DNA from: a virus
Virus record (IMG/VR): IMGVR_UViG_3300025133_000168
Location: 1 to 49,775 of that record
Direction: 5' to 3' (one strand)
Length of the DNA stretch: 49,775 nucleotides
Below the pieces are notes generated by a model, which worked only from the letters and a program-made list of their open reading frames with translations, made no database searches and was not told the DNA's origin. The translations under genes and the position numbers were made by a program. Positions 41,101-49,775 of this stretch are shown here, in pieces; position 1 is the stretch's first letter; the number at the start of each line of letters is the position of its first letter.

Positions 41101-44100
41101 TGCTCGGTGATCCGGGAGTGCTTCAGGAGCATCTCCCGCCCACCGTTCTGCGAGCTGATCGTCGAGGCGTCCACCTTGAGTAGCTTGGTGAAGAACGCCG
41201 CCTGACTTATGTTGTTGTCCGGGTCGGTGTCTTCGCCGTTGACGATGTCGTCGAAGGCTTTCAACGGGTCCATGTCGAGTGAGACCTTCGGGAGGTCCTT
41301 CCCCTGATCCAAGATGGACTGCACAGCGCCCGGCAGGATTTCTTTCGCATTCCCCGAAATCTCTCCGGCTTTATGCGCTTCGTTTAACACTTTGTGTATC
41401 TGCGCATCGGTGATCGTCGGTGGTGGGGTGTCCTTCGTCACAAGGGTGAACCCGCTGACGTAATCCCCACTTGACATCAAGGCGAGGGCAAAGTTCCCGT
41501 ACTCAGATAGGCGACGGACAAGCGCATCACCATCCATCCTTTGAACGGAGGTACGTCCCGTACTGAATTTCACGCTCTTGTAGATACGAGGTTGGCTCCA
41601 ACCCCCTCCGTCTGGGGAGTAGTTAGTGCCCAGTGCCCGTCCACCTTCGGAGGACTTGTCCGTGATTCCCTCAACGAACCGGGGTTGCCCTGCCGCGTCC
41701 CGCCGTGCGAGCTCTTCGTGCCACTTCCGCGTCCGCCTTTCCTGTGCAGTCTCCTTAACCGCAGGCCCGCTCATCATCGAAGCGATCGTCTCGGCGATCA
41801 CTTCCTGCGTGACCTCCTGCGTGACCTGCGCCTTCTCTTTCGCCGCCGCTTTCGCTTTCGACACCGCTTCTTTCGCCTGATCCAACTCGGCAGGGTCCTT
41901 CTCAACGAACTCCTTCGCCGCGTCGAGTACAGCGGACTGGGCGTCCGTTGAAGCGGGGGGCGTAGCAGTCCGCTCCGCTTCGATCTCTTTAATAATATCA
42001 GCGTACCGTTCGACCATGCTGGCATCACCTTCAGCCAAATACTTGTCTTGGAGGCGTTTCGCATTATCGATTCGCTCATCGATAGATGGGGTTAACGGAA
42101 TGTTCGCCCCGGGGATCAAGGCGTCAACCACCGCAGACAGCACGGGCATGGGGGAATCCCAAGCCCCAAACTTCTGACCCGCGAAAAAGGCGAAGGCCTC
42201 GTCGATTCGGCTCTGGTAATCCTCGCCGAAAACGGCGGCCATTATCCGGCGTTCGAGTTCAGGGGTGATGGTCCCGGAAGACAGGGGCGGGAAACCCGTT
42301 CGATTCCCAGCACGGTACGTCAGCTTTAGCGTCCCGTCTGACTTCCTTGAAACCTCCAGTTCCAACCCCATCCCGGACCCTTCTGAAGAGGATACCTCAA
42401 GGAAGGTCGAGCCCTGCGAAGAGCGGGTCGTGACGTAGTCTACCGCCGACCTACTTCCGGGGATCGGGACAGGAGGCGTCAATTTCAGAGCGGACGAGCC
42501 GCCGTCAATCGACTCCACAGAGTAGGGGGCAGTGGGGGCGGCTGTGGCGTCCGTTGGGGCCGAAAGCTCTTCTCGCACCTCCATCAGGATTCGAGAGAAG
42601 CGCCCCCCGTCCTGCTCCCTCCCCGACTTGTCCTTATGAGTCAACGGGGCAGTTCCAGTAGCGCGGAGCTTTTCGAGAGCGTACGGGTTCTGAGAGAAGC
42701 TTTGGATCATTGCCTCCTTCATAATGTCGTCGGAAATCTGAGCCCAGAAGCTAGCATCGAACTCCACGCCCTTGTGGCGGGCATTGCCTAGCCTCTTCAG
42801 CGTCGCACCGTTGCGCGTGTCATGGATCTTATCCGCCATACCCATAATCCAATCGATCGCCTCCTGATCCTCGTACCCGAGGACCTCGGCGGTTCGGAAC
42901 TTCATGAGTTGGAAATACTGCTCTACCGAGGCGAACTCTTCTCCTTGGTACGTGAAGGGGCGTACTGCAAAGTTGCTAAGGTGCGCGTTATCTCCAGTAC
43001 CTGCGAAGACGTTTACAGCGGACTGAGCGTCAGCTTTAGCTTCAACTAGAGCGGGGGCGGCTGTGTCGGCTTTCGGCACTTTGGCCTGAAGCTTGTCGAT
43101 CGCTTTGATCGCGGCGTCCTTCGTCTCCGGCTTCATCAACGGTTGGACCCGCTCCTTGAATTTCTTCAGGAACTCGGAGTCTTCCTCGGTGATGACCTCA
43201 CCTCGGTCGTTGCGGAAGTTGTGGAGAGTCCAAGAACCCACCGTCGAAGCGGTCAGCGGTACGTGGCGGTGCGTAAAGTACGTATCCCAATCCGCTTTGG
43301 ACGCCCCGTGCAGTTCGTAGTCTAAGGAGTAGTCCCCAACGCTTGGGTTTTCAACCTGACCTTCGCCTTCGGTGTCCTCTAACGCCTTGGCCTCTGTCGC
43401 GGTGACCGCTTCAGCATCCATAGCCACCTTGCGCTCGGAAGGGCTGAGCTTAGGGTCGGGGTTGTCCGCATGGTTCTCAATTACCTGAGCTTCGGCTTCC
43501 GGTACCGGGTGTTTGATGTCCTTCAGGTTCATGCCGAGGGCACTACCCGTCGCACGGGACGCACGGTGAGCGAAGATGGTCGCACGCTTCTCGTTCAACT
43601 CGCTCATGGTGAGTTCGTTGGCCGTCTTGATGTACGGAGTCAGGTAGTCCGGGCTGATGTACGGCAGGTACGACCCGTACGATGTGTGCAGGGCCAAGCC
43701 ATACTTAGCGACCGCGTACATCAGCAGGTCGAGCTTCACGTCTTCCGGCAGGGCGTCGAACCCTTCGTGGAACTGCTTGAGTTCAGCTTCCGACCGCTCA
43801 ATCCCAGAGGTACCTGAGGGTACAGAGAACTCAAAGCGTTCTTCCCCGGCAGGCTTCTCCGCCACCCCTTGAGTGAGGAACAGGTTCGTTCGGTCGGCGG
43901 CGTACGCTTCGCCTAATCGTTTAGAGAGCCGTTGCTCCAGTTCCGGCATCGATTGACGGAACGGGTACCCGGTGGTCATCACAGCGGTCGCGAACACGAG
44001 ACGGTTGATCGCCGCCCGAGACTTCTCGACCCCGACACCTGTCTGGTCTGCCGAGACATCCTGTCCTTCCGAGTCACGTAGCTTCAGCTTCTTCAGCGGG

Positions 44101-47100
44101 TCACGAACCGCTTCCCAAAGGCGACGGTGCGCCGGGTCGGAGTCGCGGACCTCGACAGCGATATGCTTGTTTATACGCACCGCAGGGTAGAGCCCGTTCA
44201 CGTTACTCAGGGCGATGGACGCCGTATCGAACGACGCAGTGAACGCCCGGTGAATCTTCGCGGTTTCGATCGCCGCGAACGGCTCGTGGATCAAGGTCTG
44301 GAAGTGGTCGTTCCCGACGTGGGCCGGGAGTTGGAAGATGCTCGGGGTGCCCTCCCACACTCGCTCCACCTTCTCCACTCCGGCAAGACCGATGGCCCGC
44401 CGCGTCCACGCCTGCCGCTTGTTGAACAAGCTGACCGAGTCGGTGGGCATCGGGTTGCGGTACCCACGGAACAGTCGCTCGATGTCGAGCATCTCCTGCG
44501 ACCCGCCGATAATCAGTTCCCAGATTGCAGTGTTCGGGATGACGCCGGGGTTGTTCTGCTTGAATAGCTTCTCGATTACGTCCTGCTTGATCGCGTCCTT
44601 GGAGTTCTCCATGTCGTCGAGGAACCCACGCTCCTCCTTCGTCAGGTTGAGCTTGAACTTCAGGCGGGACAGGTCGGCCCACGCTTGAACCTCAGGAGAT
44701 TCAAGTACGCGCCACATGACTTCACCGTACTCGGTGACTCCGTCTAAGTCCGGGTTGCCCTCAGCTTCTGCGTCAGACACGAGGTCCCGGTTCATGTACA
44801 GCATGGTCGCAAACAAGGAGGCGGTGATCTCGTCGCCCCCAAGCTTATCGATGACCTGCATCTTGGTGTGGTCGGTGTACAGGTTCATGACCAATCCGAT
44901 CATACTCCGGGTAACGTGGAAGTTGGTCCGGTCGCCTGCTAGGCGGTTGACCTTAACCCGCATGTCCACCGGGGTTCCTTCGACGTCGGTCGAGAACCCG
45001 AAGCTCCGGTCGCTTGTGACCCCGTAGCCCAGTCCGTGCATGATCCCGGCGGAGAACATCGAGGTAGCGGAACGGCCGAGGCCCTTCTTACCGACGGAGT
45101 TCAGCTTGTACAACCGAGCCGCGCCATGTACGGAGGCTAGGTCAGCTTCCCACGATGCGGACTCATCGATCCGAGCCTTCTCACTTACCGCCTTCTTCGT
45201 CAGATCCTTAATCAGGTCGTGGTCGAGTTGGTACGTGATGGCGTCGAAGTTATTTACGTCCTCGAAGTCGGACACGAGCCCGAGCAGGAAGCGGTTGTAC
45301 GCGGCCCACCGTGGGTTCGACAGGTCGTACTGGACGTTGGTCTTACTGGTCTTCGGTAGCTCGGCGTTCTGTCGGTACGTCTTCTCGGCGATGAACCGTT
45401 CCTTATCACTCACGATGCGGTCCGACTGTAACGAGGTCCGGCGTAGGGACATAACGAAACGTTTATCGATATCGAAGTCAGCACCCGAACCAATCTGAAC
45501 CCCCTGCGAGGTCATGATAACGTTCGGAGACTGCCCGTCCTCTGTAAGGACCCGCTTCCCGGCGCGGACGACCGACGTGGAGTACACGTTGTCCGACGGC
45601 ACACGTTGAATCAGTACTGGCTCTCCCGGAACCGAGATGAACTCCCCGTCGGTTTCCAGATCCCAAGAGCGGAACTCATAGTCCGGGTTCGCGGCGGCTT
45701 GGGCAAACCACTCAGATGTTTTGGCTGAGGACAGGCCCTCGAGCAATTTCAAGTCGGCCCGAGGGATGTCGAACATGTCCATGAAGTACGGGAATACCAT
45801 CGGGTCGCGGAGCAACGCCTCTGCCTCCGCAACGGTACGGGCCTGCAACGGCCCCTCGTTGAGCTTCATAGAGAACCGTACGCCGTCCGAGTTGAAGTCA
45901 GCTCGAGCAAGGCGAACCTTATCCCCCTTCGGATCGGGGTCCCAAAGGCCAAACGTCTCCTCCTGAGAGACCTTATAATAGTCCATCAACATCTCGGGAG
46001 GCGCGGCGATCGGAGCTTCAACCAGTTGGTTGCCGCTGATCTCCGGGCGTACGATCTTGGAAAGCTTGATCGTCTGTTTCTTCGACAGCAACTGGGACAT
46101 GAACACGTTGTCAAACGGGATCACGTTGGCGTGGGCCAACGGGGCCAACGCATGGTCGGTCTCAGAGATAACGTTCTTAGGCTGTAGTTGCTTCACCGCA
46201 GACTTCTGGGCGTGGGCGACCGCCGCATCTTGGATGCTAAGCAGGTCGTTGAACGCTCCGGGGATGCCGGAAAGTACGGCCACCGTCTGAACGGGCATCT
46301 GCATGACCGTCGCTTGGGTGGAGTGCCCTGCGGACAGCAACCAGTAGAAATCAGATACTGGGATTCGGTCAACGCTTTCGGTTGGGAAGGACCACCCCGG
46401 ACCCATATCGTACATCTCGTCCTTGTTCGCCATGAGGTCGTATTCTTTCCCGGACTTAGCTTTATCCCCGGACGAGAAGAAGATGACATCAACGCGGTTG
46501 GCCCCTTGCCCACCGTTACGGGCGACGGCCTCATCCATTTGGCCCACGGTCTGAGTCTGCAAGTGGCGAGCAACAGCATCAAGGATGACTTGATATGCAC
46601 TGCCGTCAGCATGGGCGGCAAACTCAGGGGTCAAGATGGACGCCCCTTGCTTGTCGAGGCCCTCGTGCCCAGTATGGATCGTCTTCGCAACTTTGAGAGA
46701 CCCGAGGTCTTTCTCCTGCGTGAGTAGCGGGCCGTACGCCCATTGGATTCGGTCGCGGGCCTGAGGCATGATCAAAGCATGGCCGTCGGTGGACTCAACG
46801 CCACCTCTACGGACCCCATCATCTCCCTTCTTACCTTCGAGGAAGTCCTTCGCCGCCGCTTCCGTCTGGGCCAGTAGCGCCTGAGCCGCCTTGAGGGCCT
46901 GCGGTTTACCCTTCGCTTTGTCAACCTGAGCCTGAGCCCGGTCGATCGCAAGCTGAAGCGCGGTCGTCACGAACGCAGGGTCCTTGATCCGTATAGCGTT
47001 CAGGTGGGTGTCCCCGAATCCTTCCTTGGTCATCGTCACACCGGAAGAAGCCGCTGTGGATGCACGCTTGGTGAGAGCCTTGGCGTCTCCGAACTTGGAG

Positions 47101-49775
47101 AAGTCCCCGTGGATGGCGTGCATGATGCGCAGGCGGTTAGCCCGGTCAACGATCTCGAAGACCAATCCTTCAGGAGAGTTGTCGAACTCACCGCGATTCC
47201 CCGCCTCGAGGATTTGATCGATGGTCCGTACCGCCTCGTGGTTCCGCTCACCCTCTGTAAGTACGTCTTCTTTAGTGACCGTATCGTTGTAGTAACGGAC
47301 CGCCGCTTCGTAGGTATGGTACAACGGCATCGTGACGGTACGTACGGAGGTCTTATCCCCGAGAGGCCCGGCCCATGCGTCGTACCATTTCTGATTCTTA
47401 GCCAACGCCTCGTCCCAAGCCGCCCGGTGGATGGAGACATGCTCCTCCTCGAGCAGGTTTTCAAAGGTAATCGCCCGACGGAGTACCCCGTGGGTGGCGT
47501 CAACCATGTCGAGTTCCTTGAGTACCCAGTAGTCGTAGTCCGGGCCGAACTCCTCGAGTCCGGCGTTACGGGCATGACCAACCATATGGGTAATCTGGTC
47601 CGGGGAGTTGACGTTAGCCCGGTGCGTTCCGTCGGGACGACGGTAACTCGCAGGGGCTTCAGACTCCGGCATGCTCTGAGCGATACGGGCAAGGCTTGTC
47701 ATCCCTTTGGCCTTCACTTCAGGGACAGCCGACAGCCCGTTGGACCGCATCTTCCGGGAAATCTCAGCCGACAGCTTACGGAAATCCGCAGGGTCGGTGG
47801 CCGCTTTGACCTTCTCGAGGTAGTCGTCGAGGATTTTACCCCAGTAACTCTTAACGTTCGGGTCCTTCAACGTGGAGAACAGCGGGCCCAGTTCATTCGC
47901 AGGCTTGGGGATTCCGGGCTTCTTCCGTAAGACCTCCGCTCCGATTTCGGAGTCTGCAAACTCCAGCACCTCAGCAGGTTCAGACAGCATCAGGCTCCAG
48001 AAATTGTACACGGAGTCGCGCTTCAGGTTCTGTACCCCCTTGATGAGGGCGAAGAATTTTAGGGCTTCCTCCCGAGTGGAAAGCTTCTGGGTCAGGACGG
48101 TAGCCAACGACGCGACCATCGTACTGCCGGAATTGGACGAGTACGGTACGATTTTCAATGACGAACCCTTCGCCACACTGGATTTGAATACCACCTTGGA
48201 CGCCGGGCGTGAGCTCGCGTTGTGGAATCGGGTGCTCAAATCCCGGTACGCGTCGAACATCTTGAGCGGTTTCAACCCGGCCCGGAGCATGGCGGTGAGT
48301 AGATATCGCTCTTCAAGCGAGCGGTCCGGGCTGTTGAGGTACGCCTCTACAGCGGTCTCGATGTCTGCGTCCCGTTGCTTCTTCGTAAACTTCGGGTCGT
48401 TCAGGAACATGTTGTTCAACGACGCACCCTCTCGGATCAGTTCACGGATAGCGGAACTGCCTTTTATAGCCTTCAGGATGAACCGGGCACCGAATGCGCC
48501 TTGGAGTCCGGTGTCTGCCAGTAGCTTACGGGTCGCATCTGCGAATCGCTTGTCGTACTCCTTGAGCTGATCCCCGTCGGACCCCGCTTCTAGCGGTTCG
48601 CCGTCATCATCATCATCATCATCGGGTACAGGGTCCTGCTGTTCGGATTCCGCAAGGGCCGCGCCTTCCATCGCCTTGAGAGTGAGCCCCGTTGAGATCC
48701 GGGATTCGACGGTAGCCGCCGCGAGCCGGAGTTCCGTCCGGGTCTTGGGTCTCGGGGAGTTGTAGTAGAACGCAGTAAGGAAAGCTTCGGCAAACTCTGG
48801 AGAGTTATTCGCCAACTCAGTTTCAATGAAATCTGAGACCGCTCCCGGTATGGTGAGGGTCGAACCCTCTTTAAGGAAGTTATCCAACAGCGTGAACGCC
48901 GCCTCCGACCCAAGTTCGGCATCGGTCTTCTCGACACCGGGTTCTGGAGGTACGTCTTTTGCCTCTTCGGCAACGTCCTTCCGAACGTCGTCAACGACAT
49001 CTCCCCGGAGCGCCGAGCTGACGCTTCGGAGCCCTGCGGCGTCCGCAAGGGTCAAAATACCCTGAATTAACCTCTCGAGAATCGCTTCGTTGCTAAGTGG
49101 GTCGCCCCTCAGGTCAACGAGCTCACTAGGATCGCGTCCACCATGCACCTCAATGCGCTCAACGATCAATCGGCGTTGGTCTGCGGAGAGTTTGGTCAGA
49201 AGCTGTGGGTTATCGAGCAGGAGCCGGAGCGTCCGCATCGGGAACACCGTACGACCTGTGAGGTCGAAGATGTGACCCGTACCAAGTACCTTCCGAATCA
49301 ACTTCTGCTCGTTGATCAGGTCCGCCTTGTTTGGGAGCGTCGAGAACTTCTTAGTGCCGTCGCCTAAACTCAGGCGCGGACCGTCGTACGGTTTAGCTTC
49401 CGGCTTGGGCTTCTTCGGTGGCTCGACGTCCTGTTCAAACTTAGGTTTGTCGGTCTCGCCCCGGCGGTCGGTGTGCGTCCACTTAGGTTTGTCGGCCTTC
49501 GGCTTCTGGGGTTGTTGCTTACTGGTGGATGCAATCTTTCCATCCACTATGTACCCATCTGGTAGGGTTAGTCCATACTCCCTTACTGCGCTAATGGATA
49601 CAGGATCTCCAGCCTTGAGTGATTCTTTAACCATTGATCTGTGAAGATAGTCAGTCTCAAAGAATTTATAAAACTCATTATTTGAAAGACCAACCTCATT
49701 CAGCATTTTAGAAATAATACCAGTTTGATTCTTTGCGTTCTTACCGCCAATATGATCGGCCATGCCCCATCTATA
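38142..49775 (-). CDS. Giant polyvalent virion-type protein, 5' end beyond window
   Basis: At least 3,877 codons, one continuous frame open to the right edge. The first ATG (49763) lacks a ribosome site and the frame continues upstream (YRWG before it), so the true start is outside. From the N-terminus: helical and disordered parts with a seven-Asp run near residue 380 (numbering from 49763). An RNA-polymerase-like segment lies at about 990-1500. A NADAR domain lies at about 2250-2400 (NVFAGTGDNAHLSNF, SVEQYFQLMKFR). A long helical C-terminal half has glycine/hydrophobic stretches (KYLPGFFMNVLVMPPVAIQ). The plan matches large polyvalent proteins and ejected internal virion proteins of podoviruses. 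Confidence 0.8.
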   Translation of the reverse strand, partial: YRWGMADHIGGKNAKNQTGIISKMLNEVGLSNNEFYKFFETDYLHRSMVKESLKAGDPVSISAVREYGLTLPDGYIVDGKIASTSKQQPQKPKADKPKWTHTDRRGETDKPKFEQDVEPPKKPKPEAKPYDGPRLSLGDGTKKFSTLPNKADLINEQKLIRKVLGTGHIFDLTGRTVFPMRTLRLLLDNPQLLTKLSADQRRLIVERIEVHGGRDPSELVDLRGDPLSNEAILERLIQGILTLADAAGLRSVSSALRGDVVDDVRKDVAEEAKDVPPEPGVEKTDAELGSEAAFTLLDNFLKEGSTLTIPGAVSDFIETELANNSPEFAEAFLTAFYYNSPRPKTRTELRLAAATVESRISTGLTLKAMEGAALAESEQQDPVPDDDDDDDGEPLEAGSDGDQLKEYDKRFADATRKLLADTGLQGAFGARFILKAIKGSSAIRELIREGASLNNMFLNDPKFTKKQRDADIETAVEAYLNSPDRSLEERYLLTAMLRAGLKPLKMFDAYRDLSTRFHNASSRPASKVVFKSSVAKGSSLKIVPYSSNSGSTMVASLATVLTQKLSTREEALKFFALIKGVQNLKRDSVYNFWSLMLSEPAEVLEFADSEIGAEVLRKKPGIPKPANELGPLFSTLKDPNVKSYWGKILDDYLEKVKAATDPADFRKLSAEISRKMRSNGLSAVPEVKAKGMTSLARIAQSMPESEAPASYRRPDGTHRANVNSPDQITHMVGHARNAGLEEFGPDYDYWVLKELDMVDATHGVLRRAITFENLLEEEHVSIHRAAWDEALAKNQKWYDAWAGPLGDKTSVRTVTMPLYHTYEAAVRYYNDTVTKEDVLTEGERNHEAVRTIDQILEAGNRGEFDNSPEGLVFEIVDRANRLRIMHAIHGDFSKFGDAKALTKRASTAASSGVTMTKEGFGDTHLNAIRIKDPAFVTTALQLAIDRAQAQVDKAKGKPQALKAAQALLAQTEAAAKDFLEGKKGDDGVRRGGVESTDGHALIMPQARDRIQWAYGPLLTQEKDLGSLKVAKTIHTGHEGLDKQGASILTPEFAAHADGSAYQVILDAVARHLQTQTVGQMDEAVARNGGQGANRVDVIFFSSGDKAKSGKEYDLMANKDEMYDMGPGWSFPTESVDRIPVSDFYWLLSAGHSTQATVMQMPVQTVAVLSGIPGAFNDLLSIQDAAVAHAQKSAVKQLQPKNVISETDHALAPLAHANVIPFDNVFMSQLLSKKQTIKLSKIVRPEISGNQLVEAPIAAPPEMLMDYYKVSQEETFGLWDPDPKGDKVRLARADFNSDGVRFSMKLNEGPLQARTVAEAEALLRDPMVFPYFMDMFDIPRADLKLLEGLSSAKTSEWFAQAAANPDYEFRSWDLETDGEFISVPGEPVLIQRVPSDNVYSTSVVRAGKRVLTEDGQSPNVIMTSQGVQIGSGADFDIDKRFVMSLRRTSLQSDRIVSDKERFIAEKTYRQNAELPKTSKTNVQYDLSNPRWAAYNRFLLGLVSDFEDVNNFDAITYQLDHDLIKDLTKKAVSEKARIDESASWEADLASVHGAARLYKLNSVGKKGLGRSATSMFSAGIMHGLGYGVTSDRSFGFSTDVEGTPVDMRVKVNRLAGDRTNFHVTRSMIGLVMNLYTDHTKMQVIDKLGGDEITASLFATMLYMNRDLVSDAEAEGNPDLDGVTEYGEVMWRVLESPEVQAWADLSRLKFKLNLTKEERGFLDDMENSKDAIKQDVIEKLFKQNNPGVIPNTAIWELIIGGSQEMLDIERLFRGYRNPMPTDSVSLFNKRQAWTRRAIGLAGVEKVERVWEGTPSIFQLPAHVGNDHFQTLIHEPFAAIETAKIHRAFTASFDTASIALSNVNGLYPAVRINKHIAVEVRDSDPAHRRLWEAVRDPLKKLKLRDSEGQDVSADQTGVGVEKSRAAINRLVFATAVMTTGYPFRQSMPELEQRLSKRLGEAYAADRTNLFLTQGVAEKPAGEERFEFSVPSGTSGIERSEAELKQFHEGFDALPEDVKLDLLMYAVAKYGLALHTSYGSYLPYISPDYLTPYIKTANELTMSELNEKRATIFAHRASRATGSALGMNLKDIKHPVPEAEAQVIENHADNPDPKLSPSERKVAMDAEAVTATEAKALEDTEGEGQVENPSVGDYSLDYELHGASKADWDTYFTHRHVPLTASTVGSWTLHNFRNDRGEVITEEDSEFLKKFKERVQPLMKPETKDAAIKAIDKLQAKVPKADTAAPALVEAKADAQSAVNVFAGTGDNAHLSNFAVRPFTYQGEEFASVEQYFQLMKFRTAEVLGYEDQEAIDWIMGMADKIHDTRNGATLKRLGNARHKGVEFDASFWAQISDDIMKEAMIQSFSQNPYALEKLRATGTAPLTHKDKSGREQDGGRFSRILMEVREELSAPTDATAAPTAPYSVESIDGGSSALKLTPPVPIPGSRSAVDYVTTRSSQGSTFLEVSSSEGSGMGLELEVSRKSDGTLKLTYRAGNRTGFPPLSSGTITPELERRIMAAVFGEDYQSRIDEAFAFFAGQKFGAWDSPMPVLSAVVDALIPGANIPLTPSIDERIDNAKRLQDKYLAEGDASMVERYADIIKEIEAERTATPPASTDAQSAVLDAAKEFVEKDPAELDQAKEAVSKAKAAAKEKAQVTQEVTQEVIAETIASMMSGPAVKETAQERRTRKWHEELARRDAAGQPRFVEGITDKSSEGGRALGTNYSPDGGGWSQPRIYKSVKFSTGRTSVQRMDGDALVRRLSEYGNFALALMSSGDYVSGFTLVTKDTPPPTITDAQIHKVLNEAHKAGEISGNAKEILPGAVQSILDQGKDLPKVSLDMDPLKAFDDIVNGEDTDPDNNISQAAFFTKLLKVDASTISSQNGGREMLLKHSRITEQNEIILAEAAKRWIRMTNSRGGDLDKIKEAERAGEAMLKALTVMYEAGIRTESDLQTSIMAQVLWDKYPASAAKRPEYVEFMKANPGTVKAGDIYYWDSPDDLIKQKHNGKVYWVVPKSKRRYAAETAATYWADANKHNAKIDALKGKRREKAESKRMHSWETVMTDYARTLDDAASRMNKNVGYDWMKKHENRVFHVLDIEDRGTASAPNKLGGAQEDQDTFLETSSYSEMSRRGLNPRTFNVAENFAAWLRSTSEKARLVGVLRSSTLMTDINGVPGLVMGSADTTAGEKLTPYDRKAGFLMLNNLRKKLSEHKSVKLPPLNPNKSPWVQANELATAYPEAMAGLGYVPLKSHALGPNVDQVWVIQGTLENVVKHVSYTGFKGRLQEAKADKSFGRTLGWGVANRLLSVTKLLKGLNVGFSAFHHLALAESAVANVGLTFKNPIFHLGNYWMAGRKGLKMYREMTANPEIMGKWAGRGLKASTLPLDALHYQESSKWLSRAGHAFKKDGKGLFKKTKAGDVVGNFILGVGNLKRQTDNLLWHGMVPVMKVHMAEQMFEKFRADPRLKHLTDEKLGHDIAKYVNDALGGQEWEQYMHMNPLMQDWANMVMFAPDWTLSALNVSGMSKAMGAAFGLEGPMNYSDDAFDVTKSAIGRHRWTKYLPGFFMNVLVMPPVAIQAMIFTMFGSGDDGDEMWTWNNEKGKKFLIDFTPILRHYHETNGNEVPDRRAYLTPGKQLREIGGWLQHPAKTLYGKSSNVVRMANLIVFRSKTHPFSPQPWTVDREDVAMEAVYSLLPFVASGWMNDAEVPLGMRPFLTVTRGASEWTLAKRASEVYLDAASGKGYQRMSPERRAMQLEKEFAEIWRAAELNGVDVRTVQTEGRREARAQYNQRLVEEMSSHNPDSEKLQEHLLGLAVLQPNYRARRDSLRRTIDYRVNRSERLSKEEKARLQGLYDSYRFRTEVRNANDTHADTWGRRGGVTVENQ
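42564..43022 (-). other. NADAR (YbiA-like) domain inside the giant protein
   Basis: Residues about 2248-2400: INVFAGTGDNAHLSNFAVRP, then EEFASVEQYFQLMKFR, ATLKRLGNARHKGVEFDASF, and MKEAMIQSFSQNPYALEKL. The F-x-G-x-x-x-x-L-S-N-F, S-V-E-Q-x-F-Q and helical finish match the YbiA/NADAR family. These proteins act on ADP-ribose-type glycosidic bonds, including removal of ADP-ribose from guanine bases. In a phage this could undo a host ADP-ribosylating defence. Confidence 0.75.
45264..46796 (-). other. RNA polymerase beta/beta-prime-like (two-barrel) segment inside the giant protein
   Basis: Residues 1385-1435 read PVLIQRVPSDN (R1387, P1389), then 39 residues on GADFDIDKRFVMS (D1429, D1431, D1433). 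This parallels the beta-prime double-psi barrel VLLNRAPTLH...NADFDGDQM, with the same D-x-D-x-D triad but Ile for Gly. Upstream, DGHALI (993) and FFSSGDKAKSGK (K1101, K1103, K1106) could supply the beta-barrel lysines. Downstream, VMNLYTDHTKMQVIDKLGG resembles a conserved helix in crAss-like phage polymerases. Identification is by eye; catalytic function is inferred. Confidence 0.55.

Noticed and set aside
48605-48624. CAT trinucleotide run as a regulatory microsatellite
   Set aside because: It simply encodes the seven-Asp run of the giant protein.
42086-49367. Numerous rightward frames opposite the giant gene
   Set aside because: All are antisense shadows without ribosome sites; the leftward frame is unbroken and carries recognisable domains.

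Overview
The window is part of a genome of a lytic-type tailed dsDNA bacteriophage, most likely a short-tailed (podovirus-like) one. It has a large/small terminase pair, portal, scaffold and coat genes, a phage family-A DNA polymerase, a primase-helicase, and one enormous polyvalent virion-type protein. No integrase, host gene, CRISPR array or canonical tRNA was seen. Both ends are cut inside genes: a small ORF runs off the left edge and the giant ORF runs off the right edge.

Layout. (1) 1-13016, minus strand: packaging and head module, read right to left. It holds the terminase small subunit, several small Cys-rich or coiled-coil proteins, an HEXXH protein, the terminase large subunit, a gp49-like protein, portal, scaffold, coat, a decoration-like protein and a LamG-domain adhesin. 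(2) 13017-13471: a divergent control region full of short GC-rich repeats and UUCG-type hairpins. (3) 13472-21747, plus strand: small early-type genes separated by unusually long, highly structured non-coding stretches. These include an AT-rich cluster of GTGTATGTTT inverted repeats (candidate origin), a 1.2 kb RNA-like region, and a 167-nt tRNA-like RNA with an encoded ACCA end. (4) 18503-27115, plus strand: a dispersed set resembling a complete ubiquitin-like conjugation pathway, namely a beta-grasp (ThiS/Ub-like) protein, an E2-like protein with a PN-x7-C motif, a ThiF/E1 adenylating enzyme and a JAB/JAMM isopeptidase, interleaved with two unknown proteins. (5) 27286-38148, plus strand: replication and recombination. 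It holds an SF2 helicase, zinc-ribbon miniproteins, a PD-(D/E)XK nuclease, a probable DNA-binding accessory protein, DNA polymerase, an AEP-type primase fused to an SF3-type helicase, and a RuvC-like resolvase. Most of these genes overlap by 1-8 bases. (6) 38142-49775, minus strand: a single ORF of at least 3,877 codons, converging on the resolvase gene. It carries a NADAR domain, a segment resembling the RNA polymerase beta-prime active site (RVP...DFDID), and hydrophobic C-terminal segments typical of ejected internal proteins.

How it may work together (inference): the giant protein would be packaged and ejected with the DNA, bringing an RNA polymerase and an anti-ADP-ribosylation activity into the cell. 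Early genes and structured RNAs in 13.4-21 kb would be expressed next. The Ub-like system would modify host or phage proteins, or block a host defence, and the 27-38 kb block would replicate the genome. The two observations most worth testing are the phage-encoded Ub-like pathway and the multisubunit-type RNA polymerase motif buried in the polyvalent protein.
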